Numbered from the stretch's first letter, positions 10,178 through 20,657 are shown. The stretch: DNA of 64,000 bases from Methanococcoides sp. AM1 (GCF_900774055.1 NZ_CAAGSW010000004.1:1-64000), one strand, 5' to 3'. Translations and numbers: made by a program. The notes: a model not told the origin generated them from the letters alone.

Positions 10178-11584
10178 TTACTCCTTTTTCTGGATTATCA
10201 CTTTGTCTATGCTGACCTTTGCGTTCTTGAGAATGATCTTAACGCCGCCGGTTCCGGATGAAGGTGGCATCATCATTGGCATACCCTGCATTGGCATTGC
10301 TGCCTGCATCATTGCCGGTGCTGCAAATGTTGCTTCTTCCTCTACCTCTTCTTCTGCTTCAGGTTCTTCCTCTGCTTCCCATCTCTCGACTATTGGATGG
10401 TTCTTGTCAGTAAGGAAGCTCCTAAGTGAATCAAGGTCCGGAGCATCTTCTTCGGTTGCAACCTTATCAGCGATCTCAGAAGGTATGTCAGAAAGCACCC
10501 GGTCTTTCAGGTGTTTTGGCATCCATACGACACGGTCCCATCCGCCATCAGCCTGGATGAACTTTGGTGACCTGAAGTAATTTATCCCGATACCAAGGAA
10601 ACCAGAAACCTGCTTTCCACCACCAGTCTGACCTGCCATTGTAGAGAATGGAAGACCGTTTGGTGCAGTGCCTGCATAATCCCTGTCTACCCAGCCTATA
10701 CCATCGACCTCAGGTATGTAGAAACCTACTACCTCAAAGCAGCCACATGATGTGTGTGGATATTCAAAGAAAGAGTGAAGTTTGATACGATCATATTCAC
10801 CGCTTGAAAGTGATTTTGCGATATCGTTAACACCGGAGAATTCACCGGATTCAGCATCGACAACATCGCCTTTAGGAATAGCGAACTGTGGACCTTCAGG
10901 GTCGACCTTTGCTGCTGCACGACCATCGAACCAGTTGATAGCACCACAAAGAGAGATCCTGTCTGGTGTGATAACACAAACATTGGATGGGGCAAATGAC
11001 TGACAGAGACTGCATCCATAGAATGTGTCTACGTCCTCATCATGCAGGTCACGTGTTCTGTCATCTCTTGACTTGTAGATAGCCTTTACGTTGTCCATCT
11101 CTTTCTCGATCTCTGCAAGATCTGTCACATAGACAGCTTCGACCTTCTCTATGAATGGAAGTTCATTCTTGAAGAGCATCATAACAGCCTGTGCTATTGG
11201 CTCAAATGATGTCAAGCCCTTAGCCACAGCATCCTTGCTTACACGTATCCATACATCATAACGCTGGTTCAAGTGCATTAAACCCTGGATGTAGTTCTGG
11301 AAATCGTGGTTCCTACGTTCGACGATAGACTCAAGGTCTTCTTCCACAAGTTCTCCTGCGATCTTGTAGATCATTGCGAATGGATGTCTTGATCCCTCTT
11401 CCATTTCTGAAAGATCAGGACCGATAAGTGTGAACTTACCATCCTCTACTTCATCCATAGGTGTAGCTCTTACAAGCTCGTAACCTTTTGATTTCGGTCC
11501 TGAGAGTTCGACGTGCATGCCGTCCTTTCTAATTCTTTCCCCTTCGAACATAGGGGATATCTCAAAGGGGAATTCCTCTGCCAT
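10178..11584 (-). CDS. cdhC: CODH/ACS complex beta subunit (acetyl-CoA synthase)
   Basis: 468 residues. A-cluster cysteines are visible: CSLCQSFAPSNVC around residues 188-200 and CGCFE around 278-282. These bind the Ni-Ni-4Fe4S site where CO, the methyl group and CoA are joined or split. The C-terminal 70 residues are an acidic, then Ala/Met/Pro-rich linker (MQAAMPMQGMPMMMPP) before a conserved tail, normal for archaeal CdhC, which lacks the N-terminal domain of bacterial AcsB. A 62-nt gap separates it from cdhB. Confidence 0.95.
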   Translation of the reverse strand: MAEEFPFEISPMFEGERIRKDGMHVELSGPKSKGYELVRATPMDEVEDGKFTLIGPDLSEMEEGSRHPFAMIYKIAGELVEEDLESIVERRNHDFQNYIQGLMHLNQRYDVWIRVSKDAVAKGLTSFEPIAQAVMMLFKNELPFIEKVEAVYVTDLAEIEKEMDNVKAIYKSRDDRTRDLHDEDVDTFYGCSLCQSFAPSNVCVITPDRISLCGAINWFDGRAAAKVDPEGPQFAIPKGDVVDAESGEFSGVNDIAKSLSSGEYDRIKLHSFFEYPHTSCGCFEVVGFYIPEVDGIGWVDRDYAGTAPNGLPFSTMAGQTGGGKQVSGFLGIGINYFRSPKFIQADGGWDRVVWMPKHLKDRVLSDIPSEIADKVATEEDAPDLDSLRSFLTDKNHPIVERWEAEEEPEAEEEVEEEATFAAPAMMQAAMPMQGMPMMMPPSSGTGGVKIILKNAKVSIDKVIIQKKE

Positions 11585-11646
11585 ATTTTGTCCTCCGTAA
11601 TGGTAATCTAATGTTTGTAATCTGATTTATGTGATTTTGTCGGGTA

Positions 11647-12162
11647 TTAGAGATTCTCTATCAATTCGTCCAGTGCTTCAACGTGTATCTCCGGAGTTAT
11701 GTTACCAAAAGACATAGTAGCATTCTGGAGATAATGTCTGTCAATGGAGATGGTCTTGAGCTTAGAGAAGCTCTTCAGACCTGAGTATACCTGATTGATA
11801 TAGTACTTGAAATGTCCCAGTGAAATTATTGTGTCATACTGGCCTTTGCCGTCAAGGCCGGTCCAGTTAGGATCACAAAGATATGTTGCAAGAGCATGGA
11901 CGTTGATGTATTTTGCATCTACACCTGCATCCACAAAACCCTTGATAGAATGGCCGGTAGCAGCTACCGGCATATCAGCTTTCTTTGCGATCTCAATGGC
12001 ACGTTTCAACAACTCTTCGTCTTTAAGGATCTGAGATCCTACAACGAACAGAGGGCGCTTTGCCTTTGATATCAACTTTCCTGCAACATTTGGCTGGACC
12101 GCTTTTGAGGTCTTGCAGCCATATGAGCAGTGCATCTGCGTGTTCTTAATTACGTCGACCAT
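11647..12162 (-). CDS. cdhB: CODH/ACS complex epsilon subunit
   Basis: 171 residues from the chosen ATG at 12162. A longer reading from 12180 is possible, but the site GGAGG in the last codons of cdhA is 6-7 nt from the ATG at 12162, which decides the start. The subunit has a Rossmann-like fold ([14 protein letters not shown]) and forms the alpha2-epsilon2 CO dehydrogenase component with CdhA. The gap to the cdhA stop is only 2 nt, so translation is probably coupled. Confidence 0.93.
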   Translation of the reverse strand: MVDVIKNTQMHCSYGCKTSKAVQPNVAGKLISKAKRPLFVVGSQILKDEELLKRAIEIAKKADMPVAATGHSIKGFVDAGVDAKYINVHALATYLCDPNWTGLDGKGQYDTIISLGHFKYYINQVYSGLKSFSKLKTISIDRHYLQNATMSFGNITPEIHVEALDELIENL

Positions 12163-12164
12163 GA

Positions 12165-14573
12165 TTAAGCCTCCTTGCAAAGTCTCTTGAGGTTAGTCGG
12201 CTGAGCTGAAACATCGGACTTCATTGCTGGTCCTGAAAGGATCTTCTTCCTCTTCCAGTCGATCTCCCAACCATGTTCTTCTTCCAGTATCTTAAGCAGT
12301 TTTTCACGTTTTGCAAGCGGAAGATCAGTTTCTGTCCTGACAAACTTGTACCAGTCTTCGGGCATGATACCAAGATATTTCTGGCTAAGTTCAATGTAAT
12401 GTGTCAGCTTGATCATCCTACCCATGTTGTTATCACTTGGGCGGATACAGCTCTTTGCAAGCATTGGCATCATTTCCTCAACTGTCTCTGCAGTAGTAAG
12501 CAGATATTCAGGAGCTGCCGGGATCTTCATCTCGCTTCCATTTCTTGCATCGTAGACGCTCCACTTCTCTTCCTCATAAGGCTTTGCAATTAGTGCCCTG
12601 CGGTACTTTGAACCATGAGGACCGAGGATTACCGGGATACCAAGCCTTGAGCAGCCTGTTCCAATGGAAGCTGCCTTCTGGGAGTATGCACCCCATGCAA
12701 CACCAACAGCACCAACACGGTTGAGTGTGTAGTCTGCGATCTCTTCGTAGTTACCTGAGATATTCTTCTGTGCAAAGATAGCTGCGACCTTGATCACTGC
12801 TCCTGTGATATGTGAGTTGGAAACACATGAACCTACGTTCATCAGGCCACCACTCCTAAACCTTGAAGGATATTTTTCATAGAGTGTCTGACCATCTGCG
12901 TCCTTGTACATACCAAGGTCCATTGCAGAACAACCGGAAACAACAACAATATAGTTCCTTCTGAGCATCTCATCTGCAACTGTATAAAGGTCCTTTGTAC
13001 CATCAGGGTAGTTAGAACAACCGACCAGTGCAACAATACCAGGCGTTGTACCAAGAACAAGGTTGACACCTTCTTCCCTGATCTCCGGATCACTGATAGG
13101 TCCTCTGCCGGCACGAACCTTTCCAACTTCCTCACTGATCAAACGCTGTGAGGATTTCTCGATAACGTTAACGATATCGATATCCTTTGGACATGCGTAT
13201 TCACAGCGGCCACATGCGACACACTTGTCATGGATCCACTCGAACTTTGTGAAGTCACCCTCTTTTCCGAGTTTCATTGCTTCGCTTATTGGCAGGTTGT
13301 CAGGACATGCGATCTCACAGGCAAGACAGTGAACACATTTGTCGACCTGATCCTTGAGCTCTTCCTCTGTTGGAAGTGCCTTGATGCCTTTCTGTTCCCT
13401 TATCTCGGACATCATCATAGTAAGCCGAGGTGCAAGCTCTCCGAGCTTCTCATAATCGAATATAAGTGCACCTTTTTCCTTACCGGTAGTAAGGTCTTCA
13501 ATGATGTCTTCAATTTCATCATTTGAACGGTCCTTAAGTCCGTACATTACCTTGTCATTAGTTGTAATAACAGGTATCATAAGCTTACTTGCCTCTTCAA
13601 GGACATCGGCACGGATACACTGTTCATCGACAATGATAACATCAGGAATTCCAGACCTGATCGTCTTAAGCTCTTTTGCAAGAGTACCAACGATCTTTGC
13701 TCGTGGTGGTGTTCTATCACCTGCCTTGTAACGTGTCATATCAAGTGCAGTACAACACAGACCTCCAAGCTCGATCTTATCGTTAAGACCATTGTCTTCC
13801 ATGTAATCAATGATATCAGTGATCGCCGCAACATTGTGTCCGATAACGATCAGTGTAGGCTTTGAAGAATCAAGGCATCCCATCCCGATATCAGCAAGAG
13901 GCGGTTCGTCATCTGCCTTAGGGAAATCAAGACAGGATATCTGTGCGATATCTGAGATCTCCATACCAACATGATCAAGCATACCGCCATGAAGGGCCTT
14001 TGATTCGAAATCAATTGCTGCTCCTTCCTGACCCATGTGAACAGCTGCAAGCAACTGGGTAAGCTGTTCCTCAACATAGCTGAGAACACTATCCAGATCT
14101 CCAAGTGTTTTTGGCTGGACACCTGTGACAAGCTGGACATTTGGAGCAATAATATTAGTAGCACCAACATCAAGAGGGAAATCCTTACCATGCAGGTCGA
14201 TCAGGTGGTGAAGAAGATGTCTTCCGTGCCCTGAGTGTGCTGCTGCTCCTGTAATAACACGAAGCATGAACTCACGTGCATTATGACCCTCAAGATTGAT
14301 ACCACATGCTCCTTCTTTGTTACCGCTAAGATCACATGGTCCAAAAGTACAGTAACAACACTGGTCACACATTGGAGTATAGACCGGATTGTACCTGTCC
14401 AGAATATTGTGATCCCAATCTCTTAGTGATGAGACTCCGGGCTTAACTGTAGGCCCCATCTCAGCATCAATACTTTCAGCTTCCTTTTCAATAGCACCTA
14501 CAATGTTGTTGATGGTGATCTGAACATTTTCAAGGTTGTCGATAGAAAAGCTACCTGTAGTTAGCTCACTCAT
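12165..14573 (-). CDS. cdhA: CODH/ACS complex alpha subunit (Ni-Fe CO dehydrogenase)
   Basis: 802 residues from the ATG at 14573, chosen because a strong GGAGGAGAG site lies just upstream; 11 more in-frame codons exist upstream. It contains the B/D-cluster Cys region ([12 protein letters not shown] near residue 80), two inserted ferredoxin-type clusters specific to archaeal CdhA ([12 protein letters not shown] and [12 protein letters not shown], residues about 405-460) and C-cluster ligands later in the chain ([19 protein letters not shown]). It oxidises CO and reduces CO2 in the cytoplasm. First gene of the operon. Confidence 0.96.
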   Translation of the reverse strand: MSELTTGSFSIDNLENVQITINNIVGAIEKEAESIDAEMGPTVKPGVSSLRDWDHNILDRYNPVYTPMCDQCCYCTFGPCDLSGNKEGACGINLEGHNAREFMLRVITGAAAHSGHGRHLLHHLIDLHGKDFPLDVGATNIIAPNVQLVTGVQPKTLGDLDSVLSYVEEQLTQLLAAVHMGQEGAAIDFESKALHGGMLDHVGMEISDIAQISCLDFPKADDEPPLADIGMGCLDSSKPTLIVIGHNVAAITDIIDYMEDNGLNDKIELGGLCCTALDMTRYKAGDRTPPRAKIVGTLAKELKTIRSGIPDVIIVDEQCIRADVLEEASKLMIPVITTNDKVMYGLKDRSNDEIEDIIEDLTTGKEKGALIFDYEKLGELAPRLTMMMSEIREQKGIKALPTEEELKDQVDKCVHCLACEIACPDNLPISEAMKLGKEGDFTKFEWIHDKCVACGRCEYACPKDIDIVNVIEKSSQRLISEEVGKVRAGRGPISDPEIREEGVNLVLGTTPGIVALVGCSNYPDGTKDLYTVADEMLRRNYIVVVSGCSAMDLGMYKDADGQTLYEKYPSRFRSGGLMNVGSCVSNSHITGAVIKVAAIFAQKNISGNYEEIADYTLNRVGAVGVAWGAYSQKAASIGTGCSRLGIPVILGPHGSKYRRALIAKPYEEEKWSVYDARNGSEMKIPAAPEYLLTTAETVEEMMPMLAKSCIRPSDNNMGRMIKLTHYIELSQKYLGIMPEDWYKFVRTETDLPLAKREKLLKILEEEHGWEIDWKRKKILSGPAMKSDVSAQPTNLKRLCKEA

Positions 14574-14939
14574 ATGTTTTCTCTCCTCCTGGATTGAACA
14601 TTTCATAGTTAGAGGGGTATATAGATAATTTCCCCGTGGGTGTTACGAATTGTATAAAACGTAATAACTGACGTATAGTCTTTTGAATGTGGATTTAGTA
14701 TGCGCATCTCATATATAAACGCTTTGGCTATTTATCATGATTATACTAGACAATTCTTTTGTGAGTTTACACCGTTACAAACTACAAAAACGATATGTAC
14801 ATCCATTAAATTTTAAAAAATGCACACACATTATCAAATAATAAGGTATGTAGCCGGGTACCTTTAGAAATCATTTTATTTGATAGCAGATATTGACATA
14901 TTAGATCAAGACAATACTAATTATGATCGGGAGGATACT
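14574..14939 (-). promoter_or_regulatory. Divergent intergenic region with candidate cdh promoter
   Basis: This AT-rich region separates cdhA (minus) from the rhomboid gene (plus). The best TATA-like element is at 14711-14719; read on the minus strand it is TTTATATAT. It would give a start near 14690 and an untranslated leader of about 115 nt for the cdh operon. The same bases read ATATATAAA on the plus strand and could also serve the rhomboid gene. No other gene is seen here. Confidence 0.4.
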
Positions 14940-15827
14940 TTGGATAATAAATGCTGGATATGTGGCAAACAGGAACCTATGATGTTTACCTGTCGCCATT
15001 GTGGCAAAACGTTCTGCTCAGACCACAGACTTCCTGAAAGACATGCCTGCGAGGGGCTTGATCGCAGTGCAGGATATTCTTCCGGCACATCAGGAACATC
15101 AGGGGACTATAAAAGAAGCACCACCGGAGGTCAGGCATACGGATCGGAAATTGATGACGCTATAAAGAACATGATGAAGGATGCAGCCAAAAATGCTGCA
15201 AAAGGAGCTGCCACAGGCGCAGTTCACAAAACAAGGTCATCAATATCGACAAGTCCTTCAATGGCAATTATATTTATCTGCATCATTTCATTCTTCCTTC
15301 AACTTATACCAGGCTATACGGAATTGTTCCAGCTTGTCCCGAGCACAATGTTCGCAAGACCATGGACAATGGTCACACATATGTTCCTGCATGGCAGTTT
15401 CGGACATATATTCTTTAATATGCTGGTACTATTCTTCTTTGGAAGAGAACTGGAAAAACGTATAGGAAAAGACATGTTCCTGTATGTGTACTTCATTTCA
15501 GGTGTTGTGGCCGCCCTTGGGTATGCACTTACCACCAGTGTCAGCTACTATCCGATGGTCGGAGCCAGCGGTGCCATCATGGGAGTTTTCGCGACACTTA
15601 CCATATTAGCCCCGGATATGCAGGTATATGTATACTTCATACCTATGAAGATAAAATATGCACTCTTACTCTTTGTACTGCTTGACTTTGCACTAATAGG
15701 AGCTCCTGATATGATCGCCCATACCGCTCATCTTAGTGGTGTCCTGATAGGACTGTACATGGGACTTCGGATCAAAAATACCAGAAAACAACGCAGAAGA
15801 GCAGAGTATGACCCTCGAAGGTGGTGA
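14940..15827 (+). CDS. Rhomboid intramembrane serine protease with AN1-type zinc finger
   Basis: 295 residues from the TTG at 14940, chosen because GGGAGG sits 5 nt upstream; the frame is open further upstream to another TTG at 14880 with no visible ribosome site. An N-terminal AN1-type zinc finger (CWICGKQ, CRHCGKTFCSDHR, HAC) is joined by a Gly/Ser linker to six predicted membrane helices. Rhomboid catalytic signatures are present: GASGAIMG (Ser nucleophile) and AHTAHLSG (His). It should cut transmembrane substrates in the cell membrane; the finger faces the cytoplasm and may recruit substrates. The stop overlaps the next gene. Confidence 0.85.
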   Translation: MDNKCWICGKQEPMMFTCRHCGKTFCSDHRLPERHACEGLDRSAGYSSGTSGTSGDYKRSTTGGQAYGSEIDDAIKNMMKDAAKNAAKGAATGAVHKTRSSISTSPSMAIIFICIISFFLQLIPGYTELFQLVPSTMFARPWTMVTHMFLHGSFGHIFFNMLVLFFFGRELEKRIGKDMFLYVYFISGVVAALGYALTTSVSYYPMVGASGAIMGVFATLTILAPDMQVYVYFIPMKIKYALLLFVLLDFALIGAPDMIAHTAHLSGVLIGLYMGLRIKNTRKQRRRAEYDPRRW

Positions 15828-16243
15828 ATCTGAAAACTGATAGCCGCCACCTTTCAAGATACCGGCCAAGACCTGAAGAAGGGGAAGAGATCCCCATACA
15901 ATTTATTGAAATGGAAGAAAAGATCGCGGGATGGTCGCCTGAGCTTAAAAAAACCATCTACCTTACTGCACCATGCAATTATGATCCTGACAAGCTTAAA
16001 CGTGTGCGTGAGGTCTTTCTTCTTAAAGTATATAATTGGTTTCTTGATGGAATAAGTGTAATAGAACTATCGCACACAGAACGCATCCAGTTCGAAGATG
16101 TGATGAATGATTTTCTGCTCTACGGAGGAGAATTGCGTTATACAAGAAAAAAGCAGGGTAAAAAAGCCATCAACCATTTCAGGCTTGAAGACCGGCCTGT
16201 TGAAGTACGTGCAAAGAGAAGTTTTCTTGGGGAAATGTTGTAA
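15821..16243 (+). CDS. Conserved hypothetical protein coupled to the rhomboid gene
   Basis: 140 residues starting at one of two adjacent GTG codons (15821 or 15824) that overlap the rhomboid stop (GTGGTGA), so it is probably translated by coupling. The protein is soluble, charged and mixed alpha/beta, with no membrane segment or recognisable catalytic motif. Gene order suggests a link to the rhomboid protease. No function can be assigned. Confidence 0.7.
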   Translation: MVNLKTDSRHLSRYRPRPEEGEEIPIQFIEMEEKIAGWSPELKKTIYLTAPCNYDPDKLKRVREVFLLKVYNWFLDGISVIELSHTERIQFEDVMNDFLLYGGELRYTRKKQGKKAINHFRLEDRPVEVRAKRSFLGEML

Positions 16244-16384
16244 ACCTTCATTATAGAGTCGAATAGTATCTTTTAAAGCCTCCATACAGGTTAATAAACA
16301 ATAAGCTTTATCCGTTAAGTTGGCATTAAAGATACATCAAATTTCTATTATTTATTATTCATGATCTCTTAAGAGGTGCTATTT

Positions 16385-16642
16385 ATGGAAAATGATCCAT
16401 TCAAGGAAATTCAGAGACAGATCGAGGGACTTAAGCATCAGCTACAGGAAAAAGATGAAATGATCATGGACCTTGATGGTCAGATCACTGAGTTGACAGC
16501 TTACATTAATACGCTTCATGAAAGGTTTACAGATCTTTCTCTGGAGATGGGGGAACTATTTGCTTCCAATCCTTCCAAAAAGCGTGGGACATACGCAAGG
16601 GACTCAATTGTGTATCACGCGGAATCTGAAGAAACAAAATAA
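16385..16642 (+). CDS. Small coiled-coil protein
   Basis: 85 residues from the ATG at 16385, preceded by GAGGTG at 16373-16378; a GTG inside that site at 16376 is less likely as start. Residues about 5-60 form a heptad-rich coiled coil (QIEGLKHQLQEKDEMIMDL) and the tail is basic. No Cys and no membrane segment. It is probably an oligomerising small protein of unknown role. Confidence 0.65.
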   Translation: MENDPFKEIQRQIEGLKHQLQEKDEMIMDLDGQITELTAYINTLHERFTDLSLEMGELFASNPSKKRGTYARDSIVYHAESEETK

Positions 16643-16724
16643 TACCTTTCAATTCTTTTTTTCAACCAAATACATTTAATTCTACATAGTTAATGCTTTA
16701 AGGCAGCCAGCTTATAGTTCAACT

Positions 16725-18158
16725 ATGAGTTCCATGAAGCTGCCGGATCACAAGACCAAGATAGTATGCACCATCGGACCTGCATCTTCTTCGGAAGAAA
16801 TGCTACGTAAGCTTATACTGAACGGGATGAACGTTGCGAGGATCAACTTTTCCCATGGCGACTTTGAAAGCCATGGAAAGGTCATCCGTACGATCAAAAA
16901 ACTACGTCAGGAGCTGGATGTTGTTGTTTCTATTATGGCCGATCTCCCAGGTCCGAAGATCCGTGTAGGTCAGCTTCAGGATGAGCCCCTAACCCTGCAG
17001 AAAGGGGATAAAGTAAAACTGACCACTGATAAGATAGTAGGTTCAGGCAATCTGATACCTGTTGATTTTGATAAGCTTCCTTACTGTATTGCAAAGACCT
17101 CAAACGTTTATTTAAATGATGGTTTCATCCAGATGAAATGTAGTGGTGTCTGCAACAATGAAGCTGAATGTGAGGTCGTTGTCGGGGGTCTGCTTTCTTC
17201 TCATAAAGGCGTAAACCTGCCCGAAACCGACCTTTTACTTGACCCTGTTACAGAAAGGGACCTTGATATCGTGGATTTTGCATTGGGTGAGGGAGTCAAT
17301 TGTTTTAGCGTATCATTCATTGAGCGGGGTTCAGATATACAGAAGGTAAGGTACCATGCTGAGAAACAGGGTCATTCTGTTTTCCTTGTAGCAAAGATAG
17401 AGAGAAGTCAGACCCTGAAGAACATTGATGGCATACTGGATATGACCGACGGTCTGATGGTTGCACGTGGCGATCTTGGGGTAGAAATACCTATAGAGGA
17501 AGTTCCGATCGTCCAGAAGGAGCTGATCCATAAAGCAAATCTTCGCGGGATCCCGGTGATAACTGCAACTCATATGCTTGAGTCAATGACCGAAAATATC
17601 AGGCCAACACGCGCAGAAGCGACCGATGTGGCAAATGCTATCCTTGACGGAACCGACGCTGTAATGTTATCCGGTGAAACAGCGGTTGGAAAATATCCGG
17701 TAGAGACCGTTAGTACAATGGTCAATATTGCAAAGAAGACCGAAACGTGGCGTACAAGGAAAGGCTTTGGTCTTGACCTTATCAGAAAAGGTATCGATGA
17801 GACCACTATGAACATCAGTGATGTTATTTCACTTCAGGTACATGAAGCGATCAACAGGCTTCCTATAAAGTATGTTGTAATACCCACATATTCCGGTGGC
17901 ACTCCAAGACGCATCTCAAGATTCAAGCCAGATGAATGGATAATTGCAATGAGCCACCTCGACCTGACCTGTGAACAACTAGCCTATTCGTATGGCGTAT
18001 ATCCTATCAAAGTAATGGATGGGTCTGAAGGCCTTGAAGAGAAGATCAACAATACAATGAGATCAAAGGACATAGGAAAATCCGGCGATATGATCGTCCT
18101 GACCCAGGGTCATGAAGGCGGTACGAATCTTCTGAAGATCATCCAACTGACTGAATGA
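16725..18158 (+). CDS. pyk: Pyruvate kinase
   Basis: 477 residues, full length. It shows the N-terminal KIVCTIGPAS and NVARINFSHG motifs, the active-site signature VARGDLGVEIP, and the Mg/K-binding region DGTDAVMLSGETAVGKYP. It converts phosphoenolpyruvate and ADP to pyruvate and ATP. In a methanogen with the glycogen cluster found at 44.6-55 kb this is the lower end of glycogen breakdown. Start at 16725 or the second ATG at 16734. Confidence 0.95.
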   Translation: MSSMKLPDHKTKIVCTIGPASSSEEMLRKLILNGMNVARINFSHGDFESHGKVIRTIKKLRQELDVVVSIMADLPGPKIRVGQLQDEPLTLQKGDKVKLTTDKIVGSGNLIPVDFDKLPYCIAKTSNVYLNDGFIQMKCSGVCNNEAECEVVVGGLLSSHKGVNLPETDLLLDPVTERDLDIVDFALGEGVNCFSVSFIERGSDIQKVRYHAEKQGHSVFLVAKIERSQTLKNIDGILDMTDGLMVARGDLGVEIPIEEVPIVQKELIHKANLRGIPVITATHMLESMTENIRPTRAEATDVANAILDGTDAVMLSGETAVGKYPVETVSTMVNIAKKTETWRTRKGFGLDLIRKGIDETTMNISDVISLQVHEAINRLPIKYVVIPTYSGGTPRRISRFKPDEWIIAMSHLDLTCEQLAYSYGVYPIKVMDGSEGLEEKINNTMRSKDIGKSGDMIVLTQGHEGGTNLLKIIQLTE

Positions 18159-18187
18159 TTGGCTGGACAGCTTACCAACTAACTAGC

Positions 18188-18245
18188 TAACTAACTGAAT
18201 GACTGGATAATCGTAAATTATCCCGTCATTATAAGCCGTTAGTTA
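18188..18245. terminator. Long hairpin between convergent genes
   Basis: A nested hairpin: outer stem TAACTAAC (18188-18195) pairs with GTTAGTTA (18238-18245); inner stem of 14 nt with one mismatch (18198-18211 with 18217-18230) closes a 5-nt loop. It lies in the 94-bp gap between the stops of pyk and the facing iron-sulfur gene, so it may terminate both transcripts. Confidence 0.6.
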
Positions 18246-18252
18246 TTCAAAT

Positions 18253-19338
18253 TTAAAGTATGCTCTGCAAAAGCAGTAGTGAGATGTCCTGCATATCGAT
18301 CTCTACATTTTTTTCATGGCACACATTTTCCAGATGATGGTAACAGAAAGGACAGTAGGACACAGTACCATCAGGTGCATCTTTGAAATGTTCAATGGTA
18401 AGCATTGCAACCTTTGATGAAATTTCCGGGAAATTTGGTTTCACACCGGCAGGACCGCCACAGCAGGCAGTTTTCCTGTCGAACATTTCCCTGACCTCAA
18501 CCCCCATTGAGGAAAGGATCTTCCTGGGGATATCGGACATTTCCATGATAGCACAGGCATCCCTTACAGATACAGTCTTGTTCAGATTCTTTGGAGTAAG
18601 TTTCCCCTCATCAATGAGCTGATCGAAAAGTGAAAGTGAATATATCACTTCAAATTCGGGTTCACGGAAGAGCTTAGGATATTCTTCCTTAAGTACCGTA
18701 TAGCATCCCGGACATGAAGCAATGACCTTTTTTATTCCGAGGGATTCGAGATATTCAACATACTCTTTTGCATATTCCTTAGCTTCTTCAAGATGACCAT
18801 TGTCTATCAGGAAAAGACCACAGCATTTCTCTTCCGGAATTGCTCTTGGTACTATTCCTCCTGCATTGAGTAGCTTAATAGTGGAGCGTGCAATATCCTG
18901 ATGTGCAAATGCTATCCAGCAGCCTGCCATGTAGGCTACATCCGAGCTATCTTCAAGCCCAAGATCATTCGTGGCCCAGGAGTTTCGAACTGAAGCATCT
19001 TTCCTTCCCGGGCTTCCTGACTCGAGAATGTTCCTGCATATCTGTGTGGTTCTGGCAGGTTCCTTTCCCTGTTTTACCAGTAGATCCCTTTCTCTCTGGA
19101 TAATATCGGTGATAGGAATATTCATGGGACAGACATCATCACAGGCACCGCAGCGGGTTGAAAGATAAATATCATTAATTTCTTCCTGATCAAGCTCATC
19201 CCCATCGAGCAGCTTCTGGAGAAGCATTATCTTCGATCTTGGCGTATACTTGTTGTCTGTAACTTTTGAAATATGGCAGACATCATAACACTTTCCACAA
19301 TCGATACAATAATCCACAGCAAGCAGGTCTTCATCCAT
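18253..19338 (-). CDS. HdrD/GlcF-like iron-sulfur protein with two CCG domains
   Basis: 361 residues from the ATG at 19338, which has GGAGCA upstream; an upstream start at 19371 is less likely. Two 4Fe-4S motifs lie at the N-terminus (CIDCGKCYDVC and CGACDDVCP). Two CCG modules follow (CCGLFLIDNG with an upstream GCW, and CCGGPAG with FCYHH), the architecture of HdrD, GlcF and LldE. Such proteins pass electrons to or from thiols/disulfides or 2-hydroxyacids. No flavoprotein or HdrE gene is adjacent, so the partner is unknown. It is divergent from the GntP-like gene, with 59 nt between starts. Confidence 0.8.
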   Translation of the reverse strand: MDEDLLAVDYCIDCGKCYDVCHISKVTDNKYTPRSKIMLLQKLLDGDELDQEEINDIYLSTRCGACDDVCPMNIPITDIIQRERDLLVKQGKEPARTTQICRNILESGSPGRKDASVRNSWATNDLGLEDSSDVAYMAGCWIAFAHQDIARSTIKLLNAGGIVPRAIPEEKCCGLFLIDNGHLEEAKEYAKEYVEYLESLGIKKVIASCPGCYTVLKEEYPKLFREPEFEVIYSLSLFDQLIDEGKLTPKNLNKTVSVRDACAIMEMSDIPRKILSSMGVEVREMFDRKTACCGGPAGVKPNFPEISSKVAMLTIEHFKDAPDGTVSYCPFCYHHLENVCHEKNVEIDMQDISLLLLQSIL

Positions 19339-19397
19339 TTTATTGCTCCTTCGTTCTTCCGATGCCATCATATATCTTCTGATACATCAAGCCTTGT

Positions 19398-20657
19398 ATG
19401 GAATCACTGCTCATCTTTATATTTATTATTATTTTCATCAGCGTCCTCACGATCAGGTTCCATGTCACTCCCTTCCTGACCCTTATAGCAGCTGCATTCA
19501 TATTTGGAATACTCAATGGAATGACCGAATGGCTGGTACAGTATGTAACCGGGGGTGCCGGTCGTATCTTCTCCCTCCTGGGGATCCCCATCTATTGCGG
19601 AGCAGTGATAGCCCAGATCCTGAGACATGGTCATTTCATTGAGAAGATCGTGGACGATGTGAGGCGAACCATCAAAGCTCCTGATATGGCTGCAGGAATT
19701 GTAGGTTACCTTCTTTCCATTCCACTCATGTGCTGTCTTACTGCATATGTGGTGATGCTTCCGCTTATTGAACAGATGGAGAAGGAACATTCATCAAATG
19801 GAAGACTTTTCTACATGGCAGCTTTCGGAAGTGTGCTTTCATTCGTACTCATCTTACCATTGCCTGTTGTTTACAGCATGAGCACAACCTTTGGAGTCCC
19901 GGGATCTGAGAGTTTCGGCATTAATCTCATAACTGTTCCTCTTTCCCTGTTCCTGCTCAGTATCGGTTATGTTGTCTCGAAAAGACTTAGCAAAGGCCAA
20001 CAGCACCCGGTTCCGGAATTAGAAGGACTTGTAGAGCCGGTTATGCTTTCCCTGCCTCGCTGGAAGGTCTGGCTGCCCATAGCACTGCCTGTTGTACTGA
20101 TAACCATCGGTTATCTGTTCTCCCCGCTTTCAGCAATTAGTGATGTGAACATTGCTCTTGTTATCTCCGTGTTCGCTTCACTTCTGCTGGTAAGCGAAGG
20201 GCCTCGCAGGCTCGCACTTGAGAAAGGGACAAAGAATGCAGGTATCATACTCTTCGACCTTTGCGGTGCAGGGGCCCTTGGTTTCGTAATATCCGCAAGC
20301 AGTTTCCCGGATGAGGTATTTGCCCTGATATCAGGTATTCTTCCGGTAGTAGTAATTCCGTTCGTACTTGCAGTCCTTATACAGACGGCTCAGGGTTCCC
20401 GTGTGGTGACAGCAGTCATTACGGCAACCATTCTCGCCGGTACAGACATTGTTGCTTCTATACCAACAATTCCTCTCATACTGATGATCTCAGCTGGCAC
20501 ACTGATCGTTTCATACGTCAGCGATCCTTATTTCTGGCTGATACAGCGCTCCACAGGAGATTCAATACCCACTGTCGTTCGCAGGTTCACGCTTCCTCTT
20601 GCTGGTGCAGGAGTTCTGATCTTCTGCTGTGCCATGGTGTTTTTCATGCTTGGGTAA
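19398..20657 (+). CDS. GntP/ion-transporter-like membrane permease
   Basis: 419 residues with about 11-12 predicted helices from residue 1 on. The segment AQGSRVVTAVITATILAG resembles the GntP/DctM-like ion-transporter signature (QGS followed by an A/T-rich helix), which suggests an organic acid or gluconate-type permease. The substrate is unknown. The divergent iron-sulfur gene may oxidise what it imports, but this is only context. Confidence 0.55.
   Translation: MESLLIFIFIIIFISVLTIRFHVTPFLTLIAAAFIFGILNGMTEWLVQYVTGGAGRIFSLLGIPIYCGAVIAQILRHGHFIEKIVDDVRRTIKAPDMAAGIVGYLLSIPLMCCLTAYVVMLPLIEQMEKEHSSNGRLFYMAAFGSVLSFVLILPLPVVYSMSTTFGVPGSESFGINLITVPLSLFLLSIGYVVSKRLSKGQQHPVPELEGLVEPVMLSLPRWKVWLPIALPVVLITIGYLFSPLSAISDVNIALVISVFASLLLVSEGPRRLALEKGTKNAGIILFDLCGAGALGFVISASSFPDEVFALISGILPVVVIPFVLAVLIQTAQGSRVVTAVITATILAGTDIVASIPTIPLILMISAGTLIVSYVSDPYFWLIQRSTGDSIPTVVRRFTLPLAGAGVLIFCCAMVFFMLG

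Noticed and set aside
10178-10400. Frameshift in the C-terminus of cdhC
   Set aside because: The Ala/Met/Pro-rich tail looks odd but is a normal linker in archaeal CdhC and the frame is continuous.
9930-10580. 216-codon frame on the plus strand
   Set aside because: It lies antisense to cooC and cdhC, both well-supported genes, and its composition is that of a shadow frame.
18159-18195. Tetranucleotide repeat (CTAA/ACTA) as a phase-variable tract
   Set aside because: Only a few imperfect units, outside any gene; better explained as part of the hairpin stem.
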